Source: Clonostachys chloroleuca (lineage: Eukaryota > Ascomycota > Sordariomycetes > Hypocreales > Bionectriaceae). From it: 64,000 nt of DNA. The stretch is from contig JBANAY010000003.1 in the NCBI GenBank assembly GCA_037952775.1, positions 18,662,001-18,726,000 on the forward strand, written 5' to 3'. A program made the position numbers and the translations under genes. Each line of letters begins with the position of its first letter. The first letter of the stretch is position 1. Under the pieces are notes generated by a model, which saw only the letters and a list, made by a program, of their open reading frames with translations, did no database searches and was not told where the DNA came from. This document shows, piece by piece, positions 11,627 through 24,900 of the stretch.

Positions 11627-11845
11627 ATACTTGTATTCTGCTTTATTTCTTTCTTTTCTTTTGTCATCGTTTGTTTTTAACACCGAGGTGGAAACATACT
11701 TCAGCGAGATGCATCTTCGTGCGAGTTCCCGAGAATTCCCATGCCAGACTGGCAATGATTGCCACATAACCAGTAAGAATCTCAGTAGCACAAGATGAAC
11801 ACCATGTAGCTCCAACACGGCTTTCAATAGTTTTACTTTATTAGG

Positions 11846-11860
11846 CCCCCCCCCGGGGCC
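11846..11860. repeat. nine-C run with GGCC-rich imperfect palindrome
   Basis: Nine C followed by GGGGCC, preceded by GG, gives a GGCCCC/GGGGCC inverted pair with a C-rich loop. It sits in the 310-bp gap between two convergent genes, where both 3' UTRs must end. Whether it has any role in 3'-end formation is unknown. Confidence 0.5.
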
Positions 11861-11936
11861 GCCGCCAAAAATAAGCTTCAGCGAAACGTTTCCAACTAGG
11901 TAGTAAGGCTGTTATGGAATAAATATACCAACTTCC

Positions 11937-12815
11937 TCAAGGCGAGGTGTACTTGTACCCATACTTCTCCTTCGCCCCATCAACCAGCTTCTTCACCCCC
12001 GCCTCCGTCTCCACAGCCGCGGGGTCCAGCTCCTTGAGCAGCGACGACCTGGAGGGCGCAGGTAGTGCCAGCCCGCGCCTCACGGCCGGACGGTCGGTGC
12101 AGCGCCCGAACCACGCCTTGACGTTGGGGAACTGGCTCAGATCGAGGGCGGCGTTGCGCGAGTTGTCCACCCAGCCGAGCAGGGCGATGTCGGCGATGCT
12201 GAACTTGCCGCGTGAGGGCCCCACGACGAAGTCGCGGTCGGCGAGGCGGGCGTCCAGGACGCCGTAGAGGCGCTCCGACTCGCCCACGTAGCGCTGGATG
12301 CCGTAGGGGACCTTCTCCGGGGCGTAGCGCACGAAGTGGTTTGCCTGGCCCTGCCTGTGTGGTTGTGGGAGATTCGATTAGAAGAGAAGAGGAGGTCAAG
12401 TCTCATCGGGGTGTACATACATCGGTCCCAGGCCGCCGTGCTGCCAGCCGATCCAGGCCTCTGCGCGGGTGTAGTCATCATCGTCTACCGCGAAGGAGAA
12501 GCGGTTCTCTGTGTCATAGCGGCGGGAGAGATACCCGAGGATGGCGTTGCCCTCGAACACTGCCAGTCCGCCGTTATCGTGGTCGACGATGGCGGGGATA
12601 CGGCCATTGGGGTTCACGGCGATGAACCAGGGCTCCTTCTGGATATTCAGGCTGATGTTGATGTTCTGGGAAGTGTACTCCAGGCCATAGGCGTCCTTGA
12701 GCTCCTCGAGCAGGATGGTCGCCTTGAAGCCGTTGGGGGTGGGGCAGGTGAGCAGCTCGATGCCCTTCGTTGCAATGAGGCCTGTTGGTCGCGCCATGAT
12801 GATGATGAGTTTCAC
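11937..12815 (-). CDS. glutathione S-transferase, Ure2-like
   Basis: Exon 1 is 12421-12815, the intron 12355-12420 (GTATGT..CACAG) and exon 2 11937-12354. Spliced coding length is 813 nt, giving 270 aa. The N-terminal thioredoxin-like GST domain (about residues 8-105) opens with PTGLIATKGIELLTCPTPNG and includes NPNGRIPAIVDH, the conserved cis-proline region. The junction reads GPMQGQANHFVRY, a hallmark of the Ure2/GTT fungal GST class, which fixes the splice sites. The helical C-terminal domain contains FSIADIALLGWVD. Such enzymes conjugate glutathione to electrophiles or reduce peroxides in the cytosol. The first ATG (12815) gives MKLIIIMARPTG; relatives usually start near the second Met, so 12797 may be the real start. 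It is convergent with the gasdermin-like candidate. Confidence 0.93.
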
Positions 12816-13234
12816 TACGGGCTGGTTAACTCAGGTACTCCCTCGATTGGCCGAATTGTTTGTGTCGTTGGTTACGGTCGTCATTCTCGTTCGCGCGCGA
12901 TCCCCGTCGTCAATAAATAAACGTTGACCCCTCCCCCGCCTCTGTTTGATTTCAAAGCATCAGCGTGGGGAAGATCCAATTCTGGTAGGACTTCGAATCA
13001 CACCAATTACGTTATTGATGCCTCTCAAGGATGCACTCCACAACAAACGTACAACACCCTGATGGAAGTACGAGCATTACGAACATGACCAAGATTTGGA
13101 TGTCTGCCTGTTTATCTCGAGGGAATCTGAGGTTCACGGTTAGGTCATTGAATAACCGCCGATGGTGATCTAGTATCTATAATATTCTCTCAAGCATGTT
13201 ACATAGCTGCGTAATGTCATAACCAGAACCCTCA
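12816..13234. other. short intergenic region
   Basis: This 0.4-kb gap holds the promoter of the GST gene and the 3' flank of the BRAP2-like gene. No other feature is visible. Confidence 0.5.
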
Positions 13235-15417
13235 TCATCTCTTCCCTCTTCGCCTTCCCTTCTTCTCAGGAACACTCGCTGTACCACCTTCTATCTCCCC
13301 TTCGCCTAACTGCCCCTCGTTCTCCATCTCTTTCAACTTCTCCTGTCCAGAGATAAACATGGACAAATCCCTGTTCATCTCCTTGAGCTCTTCGTTTTCC
13401 ACCTTGAGCTCTTCCATCTGCTTCCGCACTGCTTCGTTATCCGTACTCAGGTGCTCGATACGCTTCATCAACCCCTCATTTATTCGCTTCTCCTCTTGGG
13501 TTGACTTCCCTAAATTGCGGGCCAGCTCCTGACTCTTGGCGGCGCGCTTCTTCTCCCTCTCGATATCCCTCTCCAGCTGGGGGATCGTCTCCTTGGTCAA
13601 CGTATCATACTTCTCACTGAGCAGTGAGAGCTTTTGTGTGGCCTGCGAAGCTTCGGCAGCGGCAGCCTCGGCCGTAGAAGTTGCCTTGGAAGCCTTGTCC
13701 ACAACCTTTTTGATCATTTCTTCGTAGTAGGCCCGCTGTGATTCCAGTTGGCTGGTAATGAGGTGGGTGTACTCGAGGCCGATGCTCTCCAGCTTGGCAC
13801 GCGGCACGACATCCTCGTCCTCTAGTCGCTGCTGGTCCCGGTGGTCATGGTGGCTACGGCCTGGAAGCTCGACGACTTTACCATCTCCTTTGTCCCGTAT
13901 CAGCCGGTGCACCCACATATCGCCCGCGTAATCCCACACATGCTGAGTCTCCAATTCCAGCGAGAAACTGTGAGCCGTTTCCTTCCAGTGATCCTTGGCG
14001 TGGCCGCCCTTGTAACGGCCACAGCCTACATGGCCACAGATGAGGCATATCCACAGATCATCGGTAGAATCGCATATACTGCATAAGTTGGACACCGATG
14101 TTCCAAACGGTTGAGTGTAGGGGTCCGCAGGGTCGTAGGCCCCGCTTTGTGAAGCATTCGTGAACCGACAGACAGGGCAGCCAGCGCCCTTCCAGTTCTG
14201 TAAGCAGGTGCAGTGGAAGACGTGGGAGCACGGGATTGTCATCAACCCGTTGGTCTCGTCCATCCTTTCTAAGCAAACCGGGCATGTTGGCAATTCAATA
14301 AGATCGGGTGTGGGTGGGGGAAACGGCTTCAGAGTATTTGAAACTGAAGAGGAGGAGGCTGCAACGGGAATATCGATCGTCGGTTGTGTCGGTTTTCTGA
14401 AGGTTATCTTTCTCACGAATACAATATGGCATGTCTGAGGCTATTCCGTAATCGTTAGCAGAGTCTATATGCCCCAAAATATCAACTCGTACTCACTTCC
14501 ATGGTATTGAAGACTCTTCCATCAAACTCCTTCTTCCAGAGCTTTGCTCTCTCATTATCTCGGAACTTCAACAACGCCAAGTATCTATTCATCCTGGAGG
14601 TCATCACCAGGCGACAGTGCCCGATATCAGCTTTCCACTTCTCGCCGATGAAGCCCAGAAAGTCGCTCGGCGACATGTACGCGGGAACAGCAGGTATACA
14701 GAGCGTGGTGCAGTCCTCGTCAGCTTGCTGTCCCGAAGCACCATCGCCCGGCGCATTCTCATCCTGAAGCAGATCCAGAGAAGGAGACTCCTCGCCCTCA
14801 CGGTAGAAGTGCACCACGCCCCAGCCCAGCTCTGTGTTCTTCGTATTGAGTGGGAGGCATTCTGCCTTATTCGTTGTCCCGGCGCCCCTCAGAGTCGGAC
14901 CAAGCGAGGGAGCGGCAGAGGGGCCGGCTCTGCTCGCCTCCCCAGACTCCATGCTCACCAGGTCGACCGTCTCGACGCTCACTCGCCCAAATCGCCAGTC
15001 TCTAATCGCAGTCTGGGGCCCGAGTGCCGCTGCGGCAGATGGTGGTGGCGGGGAGCTTGGGAGCCCTCCGTGCCACTGTCGCTCTGTGTATCGTTCGAAT
15101 TTCCGCCCGTTTTCTTTGTCGGGCGCACGCGGCGTGCCGCAGTCTATGATGCTGGGGTCTAGAGACGGCCCTCCAGCGCTTCTCCCTGGTATCGACGTCT
15201 GTGCCTGTCCGTGCCAGCTGTTCAAGGGCGGTAGGATAAGTTGGGTCTTCTTCTTCTGTTCCACTGGCCGAGGATGCGACGGGAGCTCCTGGAACAGGTC
15301 GGATTCTTCAGTCGGCAGCCAGATATTCCTCGTAGATCCGATCGCGAAGGGCTTCTCGATATTTGGTGTCGGCGTAGGATACAACTCGAAGGTCAGGTGG
15401 TAGAAGTAGGAAGGCAT
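13235..15417 (-). CDS. ETP1: BRAP2/Etp1-type RING and UBP zinc-finger protein
   Basis: Exon 1 is 14497-15417, the intron 14441-14496 (GTGAGT..AATAG) and exon 2 13235-14440; the product is 708 aa. Domains run in the BRAP2 order. An RRM-like BRAP2 N-terminal domain (about 240-320) crosses the splice and reads FNTMEPQTCHIVFVRKI. A C3H2C3 RING follows at about 360-397 (CPVC...CSHVFHC...CPVC). A UBP-type zinc finger lies at about 425-490 (CSICDS, CLICGHVGCG, HAKDHW, HSFSLELET). A long coiled coil of Glu/Lys-rich heptads ends in a basic KKGRRRGKR tail. Human BRAP is a ubiquitin ligase acting on Ras/MAPK signalling; yeast Etp1 is linked to ethanol tolerance and Nha1/ENA1 regulation. The first ~240 residues are low-complexity and lineage-specific. 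Confidence 0.95.
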
Positions 15418-16006
15418 AGCCTGGATTTGAGCCTCCGAGGCTATCGCACAAGTTAAAAATCGCTGGCGAAGGGCAGGAAGGTGAAATCGGGTACGAATAA
15501 ATCAAATTGTTATTAATACATGAGAGCTTCGAGACTGAACCTCCTGGGCGTTCCAAAATCCCATGGCGTAAACGGCCAGTTAGGCTTTCTTCGAAATTTG
15601 CGGCGGGTCAAGATGCATATCACATGGAAAAGTTACTGTTAATGGCGTATGACGCTGAGAGGCTACAACAGGCCCGCAGCGGGTCATAACCCCACCATAG
15701 GTACAATCGCTCCCAGGTTTCACGATGCAGTCCATGGAGGCATCGAGAAAGGTTGATAATGTTTACGAAAAAGGGATTTGAGCACACATGGTTACGAATT
15801 CACGTGGAGGGAATACAAGATTTTGGAGACGCAAAATGGTCTTCTATTGATGGCTGCCCAAATCGGGCTACCAAATTTGACTAAGCTGTGCCGCTCATAT
15901 CATCATAATGAGTTTCGGCGAGAATGATATTCGTGATTAATTCCCAAACGCCCAAATACCGCTTTGATCCCCTCACGTTTCACCGCAAACTAAATCGACC
16001 CAACAC
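15418..16006. other. intergenic between polyubiquitin 3' end and BRAP2-like start
   Basis: About 0.6 kb holding the promoter of the BRAP2-like gene and the polyubiquitin 3' flank. Nothing else was recognised. Confidence 0.5.
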
Positions 16007-19264
<3,258 letters not shown>

Positions 19265-21667
19265 TTAGCTAGCCCGGATAACAAGCTTGGAAACGAATTT
19301 ATTTGAGAGTGAGTCAAAATCGTAACGATCAAACTTGGTCTCTTTTCGGGTTCGGAGGTAAGCCTCTGCATGAGCAGTTAGCAATCTATTCACACAATTT
19401 GTTTACGCCAGACAACTCTACTTACCATGCTTCTTGACATGATCTCTCACTTCAGTCATAGCCTCACAAACAGATTTGTTGTTGTGAAGAATGTGTCCAT
19501 GCTTCTGGGTGTCCCATTCAGTGAAGATGGGCAGCTTCACAGAAATGGCATGGAAAAGTCCCACAATCACGCCAACAGGTGTTGACTCCATATCGTGGCA
19601 GAACTTGTTGATCGCGGCGGGGTCGGCGGTACGGTAGTGGCAGTCAAACTGCATCTCTTCCCAGACAGCGAGCAAGATGGATGCTAGCATGAAGATGGTG
19701 GGCCAGTTCTTCATCTTGTCACCACTGTAGACACCCGAGTAGAGCGAGGACAGCTCCTCAAGAACGTCCTTCTGGAGCTCACGCCACATGTCAGCCAGAG
19801 CACACTTGATCTGGAAGTTGACCATGACAGGAGCAACGGTTCGGCCGTAGTACTTGGAGTCCTCGTCATCGATCTGGCCATCCAGCTCAGCCTCGGCGCC
19901 TTGGTTCTCAACCATGGTAAGATGCACGGTCAAGTTGTAGGCCAGGACGAGCTTGAGAGCCTTGCGAATGACTGGCATCTTCTCCTTGACGTAGAAGCGG
20001 TGAGCAGTCTTGAGAATCTCGGTAATAAATGGTGTGCCCTCAAAGTGGTCATCGATGAACTCCTCAAAGGGGCCATCAATGTGCTTGTCGAGGTACTCGG
20101 AGAGTGCGTTCAGATTGATGCCTTCAAGTCCGACGTCAAGCTTCTCGGTGCGGGTCTCAAAGTCGATGGGCTCCTGGTCGCTCAAGTAAGACTCGACCCA
20201 GTCGACGTTGAAGCAGCTCTCGTCGACGACGTAGACCTGACGGACCATGACGGGAAGAGCATAGCCGTAGCCATGTGTAATCCACATGAGCGTTTCCTTC
20301 TGGGCGAAGCCCTTGACATTGCAGACGGAAACGCCTCGGTCCATGTGTCTCTCGTAGTCGGCCTTCCAGTCCTTCATGAAGTAGCCGATGTCCTTGATAT
20401 CGATACGAGTGCAAGGAACCTGCCACAGACGTGCATGAGATGGCTGGCACCCAGCACAAGGCTCACCCTTGTCGCAGGTCTTCTTCAAAAATTTGCATCG
20501 CAGGCAAGCTCTCAGCTTTCTTATCTCGCTGGCTTGCTTTCGCTGCTCTGGCAGAAGAGGACCCTTTCTCCTTCCAACCTTCTTCTCGACAGCACCATCC
20601 TTCTTGCCGTTGGAAGTACGACGAACGACAGACTTGGTCGTAGACTTGCTGATGGGGCTCTTGCGGGGACCCGAGTTTCTGCGAGGGCCGGTGGTGGATG
20701 GTGGGGACGATGAGCCGGCACCACTTCCTGGGGCGTGACGGCTCGAGACCGGCTCAGTCTTGATAACCACGGAGGGGGCAGGGTTTGCCGGAGGGCTCAC
20801 AGACTCGTGGGTGTGGTGGTGATGGCCATCGGCCGAATAGCAGTTGCGATGGTTGTGGCTATCAGTGCCATCAGAGTCGTTGGAGAATGGAGAATATGGG
20901 AATGGCGGGATCTCCTCAAAGCTACCGAATTCCATCGAGTTGGCGCCGTCCGACGAGTCCGAGTTGGTTCTCAAGTGCAAGGTCTGCGATGGGTTGAAGA
21001 TGGCAGCACCTTGAGTATGTGTAGGATACTGCTCGAGGCCGTGATGAGTCCAATCCACCATTGTCCAACCATCGCCAGAAGACGAAGGCAGTGAAAGGAC
21101 TTCGAGGTAGGTGCCCGTAGGCGAGTTGCTACCAACGCTACCCAAACGAGGCAATCCGTCCACTTGCAGAGTGTTCTGGAAGTCGTTCCAGTTATCCATA
21201 CCCGGGTTAGCCCATTGTAGGGCCTGGGCCTCCTCTAAAGAAGGAATGGCAGCGAACGGCGACTCAAGCAAGTTTGCCTGGAGGGCGGCCTGCGTGGTTG
21301 GGGGAATGTACTCGAGAGGGTTCGTCGAGAAGTTGGGGAAGGTATTGAAGCCCATCAATGTTGGATCCTGGATGAACTGCGACAGGTCGGCGGTAGGCAA
21401 ATGCTGCTGGGCCTGCTGTTGTCGTTGATGGGCCGAGATTGCTGCGGCGGCCGCTTGCTGTTGCTGCTGCTGCTGGAGAGCCCAGTCTGTCAACGGATTC
21501 GCTGCTGCCTGGAACGGCGAGTGCTGGAGTGACGAGTGCTGGCTGTGAGGACTTGAACTTGACGATAGCGGCGAGTTTGCTTGGTGGTCCTCTGGCGAAC
21601 TCGGGGCTGCAATAGCCTGTGGGTTATTCATGTCGAGGGCCATAGGCCAGGAACGATTGGCAGCCAT
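19265..21667 (-). CDS. Zn2Cys6-type fungal transcription regulator with Q/A-rich N terminus
   Basis: The main exon is 19426-21667 from the first in-frame ATG, giving 780 aa in total. A 60-nt intron (19366-19425; GTAAGT, GCTAAC branch site, CATGCAG) joins it to a terminal exon 19265-19365, which adds HEAYLRTRKETKFDRYDFDS and more instead of stopping after HGK. The N-terminal half is Ser/Pro/Gln-rich, with a run of seven Gln and then Ala. A His-rich patch (DGHHHHTHE) and a basic linker precede the zinc cluster at about residues 386-420: C-x2-C-x6-C-x5-C-x2-C-x11-C. The C-terminal ~360 residues are well-ordered and coding-like (GYGYALPVMVRQVYVVD, LVLAYNLTVHLTM), but I do not recognise a named regulator. 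The same frame stays open for 86 codons upstream without an ATG, back to a TAG at a possible splice acceptor, so a 5' exon may exist. Confidence 0.85.
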
Positions 21668-21925
21668 TGCTGTTGAAACGATTGGAATGATGTGCGAGTT
21701 GGGGGCTGCAGAGTAAGGAAATGGCGGAGTCAGTTGATTTGCCTGGCGAGCTCTCTGGACCCTATTCTGATCGTGGCTCTGAGGATCTTGGGTCTGGTCG
21801 TAGGTGAAGTCAATGTAAGATCCTCCCCCACGGTGTTTAGGTTGAATTCGAGGGTCATGCTGGGCAGGAAAAGGAGAACCGCCCAGAGAGCTAGATGTGA
21901 AGTAGTCGAGTATTGTATGAGGCAA

Positions 21926-24900
21926 ATGGGAGACACCGCCTTTTCCGTGAGCTCCCTATGTGGCCAAGTGTAGGGAGCAGGAGGAGGAAGTCAGGGTTAT
22001 TGGAGGCAGAGGAGATGTCAACGGGGGAAGGCCTTAGGGACTTGGAGAGGGGGCCGGGACGCGAGCAACAAGCGGTGAAGGCAGGTTGGGTCCAGCCCCA
22101 GCCGGGAGCTGCAGCCAATGGTGGCCGCCAAGCATGCACGGTGGTGGGCTCGTCCTGAAGAGAGCTCACTGGGCGCTATGCGACAGTGCGAACACTGGGT
22201 CTTGCTAACGGTAGCCAGATGGAGGAAATACCCGCCACTAACCCTCCCGGGCTGTTTGCCTCTCCCCACCATCAATACCACTGCGCAGTATTAGAGCGAG
22301 TTGAATCTCCGTAAAATGTGCAGCTACGAGTCCCAACGCAGATCTATGGCGCATCGATGCCGAGCTGGAGCGAAGTCAGGCAATCAGGGTCGCTCTGATC
22401 AGCAGAGGGAGAGACGCCCCGTCGTCCTGGCTCGCAGGGTGCTTCCTGAAAGTGCCGAGTCCTTAGACAAATACAGGGCGGGACGAGCCCACCTCGGCCA
22501 ATCACGACACTCCAAAACGCTCGCCAGCAGTGCAACCGAAGGGATTAACCTACCTGCATCGCTAGCCTGATCATCGTGAGATGGACTGGTTATTTCGAGT
22601 GCTTAGGCTCGATCCAAGGCTTGCAGTTCTGAGTACCTCGATACCTCGTGTTAGTAGACTACGGGGCCAACTGAACCTGAGCCTGACCGGCTCGCCGTAG
22701 CACCGGCCTCTCAACAAATAGTTGTTCCTGCTGCGAGCCGCCCACTGGCCGGGCTCCAACCTCCATGTCATCGCCGCTTCCAGAGCACGAACTCAGGAGA
22801 GACAACAGGAGATAGAGGCGTAGAAGGCAAACTGCATGTTACCGCGCTCCAGTACTGTGCTGTTAGTGTTCAGCGGTAATGCAGCGGGGATGGCAACTGA
22901 TGGGGCCGCCTGCATCCTCAGTGGCAGGAAGCGCTTCAGGTTGCTGCAGGACAGGCCCATCGTGGATCATAGGGTACTGAGCTACGAGGGGTCAAGTTTC
23001 AACAAAAAAACCACCGGCCCATCTTACGTTCGACCCCGGCTGAGAAGATCTTAGTCCGAGTGTCCCCCATGGACGATATGTTTATCATTATCTACATGCA
23101 GCATGTCGGAGGGACCGTGTGTCGAGTGTGAGTGAGTGCATCTGGGTGTGTGTGCGAATGTATAGACAAGCAAGCAAATGATGTCAAGGCGAGGTCAGCA
23201 GGATGCAACCCCAACTCGGAAACTGAGCTCGGCTGATCTGGCCGCGTCCGTTCACCCAGTTCTCTCTGGTCAGAACAAGCCCCATTTCCAACCACCTCCG
23301 CAGGACGCACGAACCTACAGCTCCACACAGATTGGAGAGCTCAATCAATGCTCAGAGTCTCGACAGGGAACCACTGTTGAGCTTGTCGTATCAACGCTCT
23401 GTCCTCACTGTTGCGTCTGATTTCTCGCATATCATTTATAGCATGCGTGGGCTCAGCGTGCGTGTGTCAGTGAGCTATCATTAACGCATTGAGAACCAGC
23501 GGCTCTGCCCAATCATGAGATGCTCCCCCCGATAGGGTGCCACCATCTGTCGTCCCAATGGCGAATGTCCCGGAAAAGAGATGAGCAAACTTCCCCTCTT
23601 TCCTCACTCGCAGCCAAGAATCCTCTCGAGCGTACAGCATTCAGGTAGAATGGTCCATGCGTATGGCTACATATCAGGTCTCGGTTTGAGGATTTACGTT
23701 GATGGTCACGAATGCACTCACGGCCACTCATCTTGCGTGCCATCCGGCAATGGATGCTTAGCTGACATGGGCATGCTTTCCTGGCGCACACACACCATGA
23801 CCCCCCGTCCAACCACCTTTCAAGAAAATCCCATGTCACCTACAACGTAGGCTGGCCCATTCTCACGACCTCCACATGATCCCGAGCGGCGCAACCGTGA
23901 TTGGCCCTCCGCTGCGAGCTACCTACCTCTCTAGCCAGCGCATACTTGCTCCAAATGTTACGCTGCTGCTCTGCCTGAGATGTTTTTTTTTCTCCACGGT
24001 TGCATCCTGCCACTGATCATTGTCCGAATCTGATCGTGCTCTGCTGTATGTCATGTAGCTGCCTGCTTTCGTACAAGAACGACCCGGGGCCGACGGCTGC
24101 AAGTAGGGACGTGGCATGGATGGTGTCAGGCCGGTCCGGTCAATCCCTCCCACTCCCGCCCGTTGTGATAAGCTCAGTCCAGCCACCACGTTGACCTACA
24201 GTGCAGAGGAAATTGGCGGGAGTGCACTGTGCTTAGGGGACGTTGTGCGCTGGTACAAGGGACCTAGGTAAGGCGGGTGGCTTGCTGCGCCCTGTTGGCC
24301 CACCCACCTCAGCACAGTGCACATAGTGTCCCCGCAGTTCTACGGCCCCCTTAGTGCCAATCACCCCTTTGCAGCAGCGTCCAATCTGAGACAGGCATAT
24401 GCGTGTGCAGTGGCTCGTACACGTCAAACACCATCCATCCTGCATCTGTATCGGCAGTAATGCCCAAAGCGATGCGCGTCAGTCCATGGCGGAGCGTCGG
24501 GCGCTCAACATTGGACCGCGATGCGCTCTTTCAGATGCACAAGACTGGTGACCAGCCTGGCCACGTTTTGCTCCGTCCGCGCCAGGAACCGGTTTTGCCC
24601 TCTGATGGGTAACGATGGCCTCGTTTCGTGCCATTTCCCCTCTTTCTCAAGCTGCACGCCACGTTCACGCAGATGGGCAGGTTGAGCTGAGGCAAGGTGT
24701 TGTTCCGAGTCTGGTCACTCACCCTCTGTCGTTGCAAGGATGCACCTCACACAGCATGTGATAAGATTCAACGGCAAGCAGCATTAGTCAACTCCGTGTC
24801 TCTCTCGGTGGCCAACGAGAACCTCTGGATAGCCATGATATCGGCCAGTCACCTTGTTGTTCAACCAGCCTCAAACTGCTGTGTTTTCTCCTCTCGAACA

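Noticed and set aside
19901..20713. 270-codon open frame antisense to the zinc-cluster regulator
   Set aside because: The leucine/valine-rich translation is typical of the complement of coding sequence; the sense strand has the zinc cluster.
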